Origin: Anaerosolibacter carboniphilus
Lineage (GTDB): Bacteria; Bacillota; Clostridia; Peptostreptococcales; Thermotaleaceae
Length of the DNA stretch: 64,000 bases
Reading direction: 5' to 3'
Assembly (NCBI RefSeq): GCF_014205875.1
Contig: NZ_JACHEN010000028.1
Span: forward strand, 1-64,000
The notes below the pieces were generated by a model. It saw only the letters and a program-made list of their open reading frames with translations. It was not told the origin of the DNA and made no database searches. Each line of letters begins with the position of its first letter. Positions within the stretch are counted from its first letter, which is position 1. The position numbers and the translations under genes are program-made. Of this stretch, positions 1 to 7,170 are shown piece after piece.

Positions 1-12
1 CAAACTCTCTAT
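1..12 (-). rRNA. rrs: 16S rRNA gene, first bases only (cut by window edge)
   Basis: Read on the minus strand, the last bases before the window edge are ATAGAGAGTTTG. This matches the conserved 5' start of bacterial 16S rRNA (AGAGTTTGATC...). The gene continues outside the window to the left. It is preceded by two rRNA-type promoters and a leader containing TCTTTGAAAACT, a string typical of Firmicute rRNA leaders. The exact mature 5' end cannot be fixed from so few bases. Confidence 0.75.
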
Positions 13-197
13 AAAAAAATTCGCGTTATGCTCATCGCAACCGCTCATGTCGCCAACGAAATTTCTTCGAGTAAGACTCTCGAAATTTCCGTTGCACAAA
101 ATCAGCGTTACGCTAAGCGTATATATGCTGGCTTAATTCTTACACTGTGTAGTTTTCAAAGACCAAAGTTTGTGTCGCTCGTTTTGGCGACTTGAAT
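13..197 (-). other. 16S rRNA leader region
   Basis: This is the transcribed leader between the proximal rRNA promoter and 16S. On the minus strand it carries TCTTTGAAAACTACACAG near 145-165. It also contains an imperfect inverted repeat built on GAAATTTC (about 57-62 and 84-91), likely part of the processing-stem and antitermination region of rRNA leaders. No reading frame is expected here. Confidence 0.6.
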
Positions 198-226
198 ATC
201 TTATCATCTTTCTGATGTTATGTCAA
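198..226 (-). promoter_or_regulatory. Proximal rRNA promoter
   Basis: Minus strand: -35 TTGACA (221-226), 17-base spacer, -10 TAAGAT (198-203). A perfect -35 with optimal spacing directly before the 16S leader indicates a strong sigma-A rRNA promoter. Confidence 0.85.
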
Positions 227-278
227 CTACATTTTTATTGGAAGTTTTTAGTCATTCCTTGTAGCAGCGACAAAATAT

Positions 279-307
279 ATCTTATCATAATCGATAATTA
301 GAATCAA
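279..307 (-). promoter_or_regulatory. Distal rRNA promoter
   Basis: Minus strand: -35 TTGATT (302-307), 17-base spacer, -10 TAAGAT (279-284). It lies 81 bases upstream of the proximal promoter and has the same -10. Tandem promoters are usual for Firmicute rRNA operons. Confidence 0.75.
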
Positions 308-361
308 CTGGTAATTAATTCTAACTATTATTTCTTCTATCTAACTAAGAAGATAAATATA

Positions 362-438
362 TGGTGCGCCCTGAGGGACTCGAACCCCCGACCAACTGAT
401 TCGAAGTCAGCGACTCTATCCAACTGAGCTAAGGACGC
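362..438 (-). tRNA. tRNA-Arg (anticodon TCG)
   Basis: 77 bases with encoded CCA. Acceptor GCGTCCT pairs with AGGGCGC. The anticodon loop CTTCGAA reads TCG. It is the last tRNA before the rRNA promoters. No strong U-tailed terminator separates it from them, so tRNA transcription may read into the rRNA operon. Confidence 0.95.
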
Positions 439-447
439 ATGTTAAAT

Positions 448-522
<75 letters not shown>

Positions 523-529
523 AAATAAA

Positions 530-605
530 TGGTGACCCATCCGCGGCTCGAACGCGGGACACCTTGATTAAAAGTCAAGTGCTCTACCTGCTGAGCTAAT
601 GGGTC
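530..605 (-). tRNA. tRNA-Lys (anticodon TTT)
   Basis: 76 bases with encoded CCA. Acceptor GACCCAT pairs with ATGGGTC. The anticodon loop CTTTTAA reads TTT. Confidence 0.95.
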
Positions 606-617
606 ACTATACATATA

Positions 618-693
618 TGGCTGGGGTAACTGGGCTCGAACCAACGAATGCCAGAGTCAAAGTCTGGTGCCTTACCGGCTTGGCGATACCCCA
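618..693 (-). tRNA. tRNA-Gln (anticodon TTG)
   Basis: 76 bases with encoded CCA. Acceptor TGGGGTA pairs with TACCCCA. The anticodon loop CTTTGAC reads TTG. The T-stem has two G-U wobbles. Confidence 0.94.
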
Positions 694-712
694 GTAATAT
701 AGGATTATATGA

Positions 713-788
<76 letters not shown>

Positions 789-793
789 ATAAA

Positions 794-870
<77 letters not shown>

Positions 871-1009
871 GTAATCTATTATTGAGTCACACTAGCATGT
901 ATTTAGTTATCGGTGTCGGTTATCATGGTCTATCTTTTGAGTCGTAGACCCAAGATACTTACTCTAAGAACCGTCAACCGGTAACCGCGTACCGTCAACT
1001 TTTTAAAAA
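871..1009. repeat. 139-base spacer inside the tRNA array with short ACCG-rich repeats
   Basis: All other spacers in the array are about 5-25 bases; this one is 139. On the plus strand it contains the 9-mer ACCGTCAAC twice (971-979 and 991-999), separated by CGGTAACCGCG-type sequence. A second cluster reads TTATCGGTGTCGGTTATC (907-924), an inverted-repeat-like variant. No tRNA fold or convincing promoter was found. Confidence 0.5.
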
Positions 1010-1086
1010 TGGCGACCTGGAAGGGGCTCGAACCCTCGACCTCCAGCGTGACAGGCTGGCATTCTAACCAACTGAACTACCGGGCC
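1010..1086 (-). tRNA. tRNA-Asp (anticodon GTC), acceptor stem with a C-A mismatch
   Basis: 77 bases with encoded CCA. The anticodon loop CTGTCAC reads GTC. The acceptor strands GGCCCGG and CCAGGTC leave a C5-A68 mismatch and a G2-U71 wobble where bacterial tRNA-Asp normally pairs fully. The rest of the cloverleaf is standard. Confidence 0.93.
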
Positions 1087-1091
1087 AAATA

Positions 1092-1167
1092 TGGTGGGCG
1101 CAATAGGGATCGAACCTATGACCCCCTGCTTGTAAGGCAGGTGCTCTCCCAGCTGAGCTATGCGCCC
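1092..1167 (-). tRNA. tRNA-Val (anticodon TAC)
   Basis: 76 bases with encoded CCA. Acceptor GGGCGCA pairs with TGCGCCC. The anticodon loop CTTACAA reads TAC. Confidence 0.95.
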
Positions 1168-1175
1168 ATATTAAA

Positions 1176-1250
1176 TGGTGACCCATCCGGGAATCGAACC
1201 CGGGTTACCGCCGTGAAAGGGCGGTGTCTTGACCGCTTGACCAATGGGCC
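1176..1250 (-). tRNA. tRNA-Glu (anticodon TTC)
   Basis: 75 bases with encoded CCA. Acceptor GGCCCAT pairs with ATGGGTC (one G-U). The anticodon loop CTTTCAC reads TTC. Confidence 0.95.
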
Positions 1251-1262
1251 CTAATAAATAAA

Positions 1263-1339
1263 TGGTAGCGGCGAGTGGACTCGAACCACCGACCTTCCGG
1301 GTATGAACCGGACGCTCTAGCCAGCTAAGCTACGCCGCC
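1263..1339 (-). tRNA. tRNA-Met, elongator type (anticodon CAT)
   Basis: 77 bases with encoded CCA. Acceptor GGCGGCG pairs with CGCCGCT. The anticodon loop TTCATAC reads CAT. A paired position 1-72 and the lack of GGG/CCC in the anticodon stem mark it as elongator Met rather than initiator. Confidence 0.93.
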
Positions 1340-1351
1340 ATAATTCTAAAT

Positions 1352-1431
1352 TGGTTGCGGAAACAGGACTTGAACCTGTGACCTTCGGGTTATGAGCCCG
1401 ACGAGCTGCCAACTGCTCCATTCATTCCGCG
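1352..1431 (-). tRNA. Initiator tRNA-fMet (CAT) with a 4-base tandem duplication; possible pseudogene
   Basis: 80 bases with encoded CCA; 76 would be expected. Initiator marks are all present: unpaired C1-A72, three G-C pairs in the anticodon stem (TCGGG/CCCGA), loop CTCATAA and T-stem ACAGG/CCTGT. The acceptor CGCGGAA should be followed by TG and then the D-stem GAGC. Here AATG is present twice in tandem (1419-1426 on the plus strand), so the joint between acceptor and D-stem is TGAATG, six bases instead of two. Such an insert should disturb RNase P processing and the tertiary core, so the gene may be inactive unless another copy exists. Confidence 0.85.
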
Positions 1432-1438
1432 ATGTTTT

Positions 1439-1527
1439 TGGTGCCGGGGACCGGGGTCGAACCGGTACGGTCTGTAAGGACCGCAGGATTTTGAGTCCTG
1501 TGCGTCTGCCAATTTCGCCACCCCGGC
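1439..1527 (-). tRNA. tRNA-Leu (anticodon CAA)
   Basis: 89 bases with encoded CCA and a long variable arm. Acceptor GCCGGGG pairs with CCCCGGC. The anticodon loop CTCAAAA reads CAA. It lies seven bases upstream of the altered initiator tRNA. Confidence 0.95.
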
Positions 1528-1534
1528 AATATAA

Positions 1535-1609
1535 TGGCTCCAGAGCGGGGACTCGAACCCTGAACCTACCGGTTAACAGCCGGGTGCTCCACCATTGAGC
1601 TACTCTGGA
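1535..1609 (-). tRNA. tRNA-Asn (anticodon GTT)
   Basis: 75 bases with encoded CCA. Acceptor TCCAGAG pairs with CTCTGGA. The anticodon loop TGTTAAC reads GTT. It is the first gene of the array after the promoter. Confidence 0.95.
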
Positions 1610-1643
1610 ATATTTCCAACGCCCTCTTGGGGCGACAAGGATT

Positions 1644-1673
1644 ATCTTATCATATTTACCTAGGTACTGTCTA
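1644..1673 (-). promoter_or_regulatory. Promoter of the tRNA array
   Basis: Minus strand: -35 TAGACA (1668-1673), 18-base spacer, -10 TAAGAT (1644-1649). The -10 is the same as in both rRNA promoters. It lies 35 bases upstream of tRNA-Asn. Confidence 0.75.
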
Positions 1674-2004
1674 CATGAAATTTCTTCCAGATATTTTTCT
1701 TGCCCTACAGCGTAGCTATTTAAGTTTTTGGCTTTGAATACATGTCCATTAATCACCTTAATTTACACCATACCCCTGCATGGATCTTATTAATACTTTT
1801 TAGTAGGCAACACACTATAATAATTAAGTATAATATAATGTATTCGAAAACATTAAAATAAATAGGTAATTGTTAAAACCCTCTTCTGTTGTTAACATAT
1901 CAATTCTAATAGCTACCTATTAAATACAACACAATTGTTGTTGTGTTGTATTACGTAATAAAGAATGATGCGACAAAACTAATACTACATCCACACAATT
2001 ATAA
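1674..2004. other. Gene-free spacer with one strong hairpin
   Basis: No convincing gene is seen. The only clear structure is a perfect 12-base inverted repeat (AATACAACACAA, 1923-1934 and 1941-1952) around a 6-base loop. It lies about 50 bases past the stop of the minus-strand gene at 2005 and probably ends that transcript, although the U-tract is poor. Confidence 0.5.
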
Positions 2005-2316
2005 TCAATCATCAAAAGCCTCTAATGCAAACACAACAGGACGTACTCCATCTGTGCAACATAGAATCTGCATGCCGTCTTTGTTGTTCCATGGCAAATA
2101 TGTAGCTCCTGCACTAAGCGAGGTAACTCCTCTATAAATATCAATCCAAGCCCATGGGCAAAAACCCGCTGGCATTACAGCGCTTCCTTCAAAAACGAAT
2201 GTATCTCCCTCTTTTAATAAGGGACACGGACCAACTTCTTTTCCATCCGTCAAGTAAGCTTCTGCATATTCTTCGTAAAAACATCTTTTCAATACGGTTA
2301 TTCTTACTTTCCTCAA
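2005..2316 (-). CDS. TIGR04076-like small cysteine-containing protein
   Basis: This 103-residue protein resembles the TIGR04076 family, whose function is unknown. Visible family-type features are the GPCP segment (residues 29-32), the aromatic FCPWAWIDIY stretch (52-61) and the CCTDG motif (86-90). It has five cysteines in total (12, 31, 53, 86, 87). There is no signal peptide or membrane segment, so it should be cytoplasmic. The start is TTG, chosen because GGAGG lies eight bases upstream. It is a single-gene unit, with a hairpin (1923-1952) after the stop and its own spacer upstream. The cysteine pattern suggests metal or redox chemistry, but that is inference. Confidence 0.75.
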   Translation of the reverse strand: MRKVRITVLKRCFYEEYAEAYLTDGKEVGPCPLLKEGDTFVFEGSAVMPAGFCPWAWIDIYRGVTSLSAGATYLPWNNKDGMQILCCTDGVRPVVFALEAFDD

Positions 2317-2434
2317 TATCTCTACCTCCTATGATTCTTACTTCACAATTTCATACGACTGTGTATTGCTTATTTTACCATATTGCTCTAACTGCTGCTT
2401 TTTATATGTAAGTTAATGGAATGATTAATTTAAC

Positions 2435-3070
2435 TTATAACTCGTTTCTCTCCTCTACCTTAATCTTAAGTAAAAGTACAGTTATATCTTCGTTTATCAT
2501 TTTATTTATAGAGTCTACATCTTGATAATCATAACCTGCTCTTAAAGACTCTTTTCCTTGCCTATACACTGCTAATACTACTTCTTCCCCAGGCTCTAAA
2601 CCAATTGTTTCATTTCCAATAGCATAGTCTCAACTACTAATAGCAGATTCAGCAAAAAAATTATTATCAATACTATGAGGACTCGTACGAACACCTGATG
2701 AATATAAGAAAAATTGTGTTTCTTTACTATTAGGATTTATAATTCCAAATCCCATTTTACCTTCTTCTACTTTCTTAGGGCTTAAACCATAAGAGAGCTG
2801 TGTAAGTGGAAAAGGTTCCACAGCTTTTCCATTACTATAACCTTCCACCCATATATCAACCCAACTTTTATCAGCATTAGGTAATCTTAAGTCAAAATCA
2901 AATAGTATGCCAAGTTGCAACTCTTTAAATGTATTCTCATATTCTGAATCGGCATTTGATGAAATATAAGCAATCTTATTGTTATCACTATTTTTGATGC
3001 TACATCCAGTATTAAGGACCAAAATTATAGCTATTATTAACAATGGAAATACATATAATTTTCTATACAA
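2435..3070 (-). pseudogene. Lipoprotein gene interrupted by an in-frame TGA
   Basis: The TTG start sits behind AAGGAGG. The product opens with a lipoprotein signal peptide ending in LNTGC, with the lipidated cysteine at residue 23. After 146 residues the frame meets TGA (2630-2632). It then stays open in the same frame for 64 more codons, with normal acidic and lysine-rich protein sequence (for example ETIGLEPGEEVVLAVY), ending at TAA (2435-2437). One base change (TGG to TGA or similar) therefore splits a gene of about 211 codons. A selenocysteine codon is unlikely because no selenoprotein-like motif surrounds it. The family was not recognised. It is either a recent pseudogene or two halves of which only the exported N-terminal part is made. 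Confidence 0.75.
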
Positions 3071-3170
3071 AATAACTTCCTCCTTTTTAAAAATCCAACA
3101 ATCTTAATTACAGTAATATCTTTTTTTATACTAGAAACTTAGACTTTTTCAAAGGTGCAGCTTTTCTAAT

Positions 3171-4001
3171 TTACTTAGTTATGCGATGATAAACTTCACC
3201 CTTGGAAATAATATTAAATCCGCTATTCACATAAAGAGCTATAGCCTTAGCATTCCAATCTATCACTCCTAATGATATATTTTTATCCCCACGACTTTGA
3301 CAATAATTAATACCGAAGTTAATAAGCTTCTTCCCATATCCTTGTCCTTGATACTCTTCATTAACAATTAAATCATCAATTTCATTATCCAAAAGTAACA
3401 CTGAACCAATCAATTCTTGACTATCTAATAATAAGAATATTTTATCCTTATTTGCTATAAGTTTATCTGCTGATGAACAATCTCTATAAGGCTTAAATCC
3501 AAGCTCCTTTCTCATCTCAAAAAAGCAATCTTCATAAACCTTTTTATACGCCTCATAATAATTATCATCGTAATTTATTAATTGTAAATCGCTATTCACC
3601 TTACCACCAGTGTACATCATGCTATGATATCCATACCTCTTATTAAATCCCCTATGTATAAAGAAATCTCCTGTATGGTTTTTTTCGGTTCTAATCTCTG
3701 TGGTAATATAATTAATATCCTGTCTTTCTAAATAGCCTAAAGCAGCTAAATATAGTTGTTCTCCAATACCATTTCTTCTTTTAGTCTCTGAAACATATAG
3801 TATCACTTTACCCCTTTTTAATTCCTTATTGGAAATGGCAACTGTAAAGCCATATATCTCGCTATTGCTTTCATATATTAATCTGTTATTATCGATATTC
3901 TTTAATTCTTCTTTTATTCTATCTTCATTAACGGTCTCAAGCTCTCGCTTTAAAAATTCTAGTACTCTATCAATATCTTTCTTGTTAATCTTTCTTATCA
4001 T
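3171..4001 (-). CDS. Tandem GNAT-domain N-acetyltransferase
   Basis: This 276-residue protein has two GCN5-related acetyltransferase folds in tandem. The acetyl-CoA-binding motif A is visible in each: RRNGIG at residues 75-80 and QGQGYGKK at 218-225. Both are followed by the typical helix and a C-terminal AxALYxxxGF motif in the second copy (253-262). The family transfers acetyl groups from acetyl-CoA to amines of small molecules or proteins; the substrate here cannot be told. The start ATG has AAGGTGAG upstream. It is a stand-alone cytoplasmic gene, and its neighbours give no functional hint. Confidence 0.85.
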   Translation of the reverse strand: MIRKINKKDIDRVLEFLKRELETVNEDRIKEELKNIDNNRLIYESNSEIYGFTVAISNKELKRGKVILYVSETKRRNGIGEQLYLAALGYLERQDINYITTEIRTEKNHTGDFFIHRGFNKRYGYHSMMYTGGKVNSDLQLINYDDNYYEAYKKVYEDCFFEMRKELGFKPYRDCSSADKLIANKDKIFLLLDSQELIGSVLLLDNEIDDLIVNEEYQGQGYGKKLINFGINYCQSRGDKNISLGVIDWNAKAIALYVNSGFNIISKGEVYHRITK

Positions 4002-4120
4002 TTTTTACTCACCTTATCGCCTGCTAGCATATCTAATCTTTCATAATATTAGAAAATAGTTGATATGTAGCTATACGAGCTATTTTGTAACATCTAAAAA
4101 AGAAGATGCATCAGCACACT

Positions 4121-4423
4121 CTAATTTTTTGATGAATGTCTTAAAAACATCTTCACTAAATACAATATGACAAAATATAAAACCAATATGTTGATTAAGA
4201 AAGTAAGTGGATTTATAGCAAGTCCCATATTTCCAGCAAAAAAATTAGTTCCAAACCACTTACTTATGGGTTTACGCTGGATTATAGTTATATAATTTAA
4301 AGGAAATCCATACTTATATTTTAATAATATATTCCCTTGCTCAGGATTACTCGGCACTAAAACAGTTGTAATAACTGCAATAATTATACTGACATTAAAA
4401 TAAAATTTATTTAACCTATGCAA
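4121..4423 (-). CDS. Small hypothetical membrane protein
   Basis: About 100 residues with two hydrophobic spans (near residues 8-25 and 73-95) separated by a polar loop. The product is probably a small inner-membrane protein with no recognised family. I chose the TTG at 4423 because GAAGGAG stands five bases before it; the in-frame ATG further upstream (4459) has no ribosome-binding site. No partner gene lies next to it. Confidence that it is a real gene is moderate. Confidence 0.5.
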   Translation of the reverse strand: MHRLNKFYFNVSIIIAVITTVLVPSNPEQGNILLKYKYGFPLNYITIIQRKPISKWFGTNFFAGNMGLAINPLTFLINILVLYFVILYLVKMFLRHSSKN

Positions 4424-4499
4424 AAAATCTCCTTCTTTCCATAGTTTATTAGGACGCATTTTCTTTTTACTGCGATAGTGTTCTCTTCTTCAAAGATCC

Positions 4500-4619
4500 T
4501 TAAATCCTTTTAAAAATGTTAATAATTCCCCATAAATGCAATCTTACATAGGCATCATTGATCTCATAACCTCTATTATCTTGCCTAATGCAATAATATG
4601 CTTCTATACCGTTAATTAT
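4500..4619 (-). pseudogene. Possible gene remnant (about 39 codons)
   Basis: The minus strand is open from just after a TAG at 4620-4622 to a TAA at 4500-4502. It encodes protein-like sequence such as YYCIRQDNRGYEINDAYVRL, with no start codon or ribosome-binding site. The composition looks like coding sequence rather than spacer, but no family was recognised. It may be the truncated end of a lost gene. Confidence 0.3.
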
Positions 4620-4727
4620 CTAGTTAGTTTTTATTTTATCTTTTCAGAGACTGAATTGTTGTCACTTTTTGTCATAAAAATAGAAAAAGTGCTTTAATCA
4701 CTAATTCTTGCTTTTTCCTTTTATAAG

Positions 4728-4779
4728 TTGAATAAGAAAACTCCTATCTAGCAGGATTTTTCAATACCAGATAGGAGTT
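4728..4779 (-). terminator. Terminator after the Lrp/AsnC gene
   Basis: Minus strand: perfect 11-base stem AACTCCTATCT / AGATAGGAGTT (4769-4779 and 4739-4749) followed by TTTTCTTATT. It lies about 80 bases past the stop at 4862. Confidence 0.8.
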
Positions 4780-4861
4780 CTATTCTACTCGCTCACAAAG
4801 TATTCTATAGTCTTTAAAAATAAATATCTATCGGTATGTGCTTCATGACTGAATGTCTGAT

Positions 4862-5269
4862 TCATTTAATTCTCTCAGTTATGATATTAATTCGATAATT
4901 GGCAAATTCCAAAGCTTGATCACATAGCTCATTTAAATCATCATGGCTTTCCACCTCAACCTTAAGAATATAGCAACCTTCGCCACTGATACGTACAGCA
5001 TCTACAATCTCGCTTTTTTCTTGGACAAATTGCCTAACACGATAGTGATCATTACTTTTCATAAGCAAAGTAATATACGCAGAAATCAACCCTTGCTTTT
5101 GTGTATCCAACTGGATAGTATATCTCTCAATAATACGCTTGTCTTCTAGTTTACGAATCCTATTTCCAACAGCTTGTCCTGTCATATGTATTTGCTCACC
5201 AATTGATTTGAAATTTAGTCTTGAATCTTCCTTCAACAATTCAATTATCTTCTTATCGATTTGATCCAT
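4862..5269 (-). CDS. Lrp/AsnC-family transcriptional regulator
   Basis: 135 residues. The N-terminal helix-turn-helix opens with MDQIDKKIIELLKEDSR (residues 1-17) and its recognition part includes MTGQAVGNRIRKLE. It is followed by the alpha/beta RAM ligand-binding and oligomerisation domain to about residue 132. Family members sense amino acids and act as dimers or octamers on nearby promoters. The ATG at 5269 is chosen because AAAGGA lies seven bases before it; the upstream GTG overlaps that site. The gene is divergent from the metallo-beta-lactamase-fold pseudogene, with a 12-base inverted repeat between them, which makes local control plausible. Confidence 0.88.
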   Translation of the reverse strand: MDQIDKKIIELLKEDSRLNFKSIGEQIHMTGQAVGNRIRKLEDKRIIERYTIQLDTQKQGLISAYITLLMKSNDHYRVRQFVQEKSEIVDAVRISGEGCYILKVEVESHDDLNELCDQALEFANYRINIITERIK

Positions 5270-5399
5270 GTTAAATCCTTTCACGGTGAAATTTTTAATT
5301 GTAAAATTTTTTCATGCGTCTATTTAGTATTATAATATCTTAATCTAAAATAAATATAAAGATATTGTGATACGTTTTTGATTTTTAAAAACTTAATCT

Positions 5400-5434
5400 C
5401 ACTTACAACTACAAAGAATTTATAGTTGTAAGTG
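5400..5434. promoter_or_regulatory. Perfect inverted repeat in front of the MBL-fold gene
   Basis: Twelve-base arms CACTTACAACTA / TAGTTGTAAGTG (5400-5411 and 5423-5434) flank an 11-base loop and end just before the AAAAGGAGG ribosome-binding site. It could be an operator for the divergent Lrp-type regulator or an RNA hairpin that hides the ribosome-binding site. There is no U-tract, so it is not a simple terminator. Confidence 0.6.
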
Positions 5435-5448
5435 AAAAGGAGGTTATT

Positions 5449-6216
5449 ATGAAATATCAGCATCTACGACATGCTACCGGAGTACTTCAATATGGAGGAC
5501 TCAAAATTCTAATTGATCCTATGTTTGCACCAAAAGAAATTAATCCACCTATTCGTAATTCATGGAATGACCTAAAAAATCCTCGAGTGGAGCTCCCTGT
5601 AGATCTATCTACTTTTCAACTGCCAGAATATTGTTTAGTAACACATCTACATTTAGATCATTTTGATGAATACGCCAGAATAAATCTGTAAGATAATACC
5701 AATTTAATCTGTCAATCAGAAAATGCAGAGGATTTCAGAAGCATGGGATTCTCAAATGTAATTGCTATCAGCGAGCACTTAACCATTGACTCCATCAGCA
5801 TCCATCGTGTGCCTGGTCAGCATGGCACAGGTCACATTTCTGAACTTATGGGAACTTCGTCAGGCTATATTTTAAGAACATTCAATGAACCTACCCTCTA
5901 TATTACCGGAGATACTATTTTTTACGAAAAAATAAAAGCAACACTTAACAAATACAAACCAGATATCATCATTGCTTTTGGAGGAAGTGCTCAGTTCGCA
6001 CAAGGCGATCCTATTACACTTACACCAGAGGATATCCTCAATATCCATTATTCCGTACCACAGGCAAAAATAATATGTGTTCATATGGATGCGATTAACC
6101 ATTGTAGAACAACAAAAGATAATTTAAAGGAGTTCTTGTCCTCTACACTTGAGAATTCTGAAAACTGTAACTCATTCCTTATCCCTGATGATGGTGAAAT
6201 AATTGAAATAAGGTAA
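5449..6216 (+). pseudogene. Metallo-beta-lactamase-fold hydrolase gene with an in-frame TAA
   Basis: The frame encodes a 255-codon protein of the metallo-beta-lactamase-fold (UlaG-like) group. The zinc motif HLHLDH is at residues 66-71, later metal-site candidates are PGQHGTGH and TGDTIFY, and the C-terminal half has AFGGSAQF and VHMDAINH. Codon 81 (5689-5691) is TAA. The frame continues without further damage after it, so one substitution (for example AAA to TAA) interrupts an otherwise intact gene. UAA cannot be selenocysteine. The start has a strong AAAAGGAGG. Only an 80-residue N-terminal fragment would be made, unless an internal ATG (5743) gives the second part, which has no visible ribosome-binding site. 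Confidence 0.85.
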
Positions 6217-6703
6217 TCACCCACAAAACATTTGAGGCATGGGATTTCCAACCCACACATCCAAGATACACCTATAACTCTATACCACAATTCACTATAA
6301 GAATTCTTCTAACTCTATAATGTCAAATACCATAGATTCTATTAAAACAATCTTTCACTGGAAAATGATAACATTTAAAGATATGTTGAATTAGATTGTA
6401 ATGCCCCTGTTGATTTCAGGGGTATATACATTTTCAAAGTTAAGAGTCGCCAATTTTAGAAGACCCTTTAAGCAAATTGAGTTTAATTAGAATACTTTTA
6501 GAATCTTTAACCATTCATTCTGAAGTCATAAGAACTATTTTTTCCTATTTTTGCGTATATTTTGAATTTGAATAAACTCTGAGATCGAGGACTCAAACGA
6601 AAAATATGAGCTAAAAGAACTATTCTCTTAACTCATATTTTACATTCTTCTATGCTTACGCTTTCTTCATTTTTTCTCCTAGAAATACAGAAATACTAAA
6701 GCC
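6217..6703. other. Spacer of 487 bases with two hairpins
   Basis: No gene was found. A plus-strand hairpin (ATGCCCCTG / CAGGGGTAT, 6401-6425) is followed by a weak U-rich stretch and may end the transcript of the MBL-fold gene. A second stem (6601-6614 with 6628-6641) followed on the minus strand by TCG-TTT probably terminates the SHOCT gene transcript. Confidence 0.45.
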
Positions 6704-7164
6704 CTATATTTCATAATTATCTATAATATCTGCTTTTTTCCTTTCGTATTCATCCTCCGTAATAACACCATTTGTTCTGTATTCCTTTAACCGATCTAAT
6801 CTATCCTTCAATTCATTTCTTCCTAATTCAATTTCTCTTGAATCTTCTAAATGAATATTTTCACTGTCAAGACTATTTGCTCTTAGTTTTCTATCTATAA
6901 AAAAACAACAAGAACAATAATACCGATTTGTATGGAGTTTACACTAGCTGCTGGTGTTGCTGTATGTAATGAGTTGTAGACCCAATCTTCAATACTATCT
7001 ATTCCCACACTCATCTGTGGATGTGACCCATAACCTATATTAACAGGAACATATCCCGTAGTACCGACTTTGAAGAATCTAAAGAAACTTAAAGTGGAAG
7101 AGAATGAGAATGGACAAATCAAGCGAAACAACACAACACTCCACAGACTATAGGAAACGATCAA
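6704..7164 (-). pseudogene. SHOCT-domain protein gene with a frameshift in a T-tract
   Basis: The upstream part encodes about 87 residues with a hydrophobic end (IGIIVLVVF), then hits TAG at 6895-6897. Adding one T to the seven-T run near 6898-6904 restores the frame into RKLRANSLDSENIHLED and a C-terminal SHOCT motif (LKDRLDRLKEYRTNGVI, then EDEYERKKADII), ending at 6704. SHOCT is a short C-terminal helix pair usually attached to membrane proteins. The order hydrophobic segment then SHOCT fits that pattern. The cause may be a homopolymer indel in the genome, a sequencing error or slippage. The N-terminal boundary is uncertain. Confidence 0.6.
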
Positions 7165-7170
7165 TCGTCG

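Noticed and set aside
1923-1952. Perfect inverted repeat as a CRISPR or mobile-element end
   Set aside because: Single occurrence, no spacers, no transposase nearby; better explained as a transcript-end hairpin.
2630-2632. TGA in the lipoprotein gene as a selenocysteine codon
   Set aside because: No selenoprotein-type active-site motif and no clear SECIS stem directly downstream; a nonsense change is simpler.
7075-7152. Plus-strand peptide-like stretch rich in Lys and Glu opposite the SHOCT gene
   Set aside because: Short, no start or ribosome-binding site, and no family recognised; probably chance or an unresolvable remnant.
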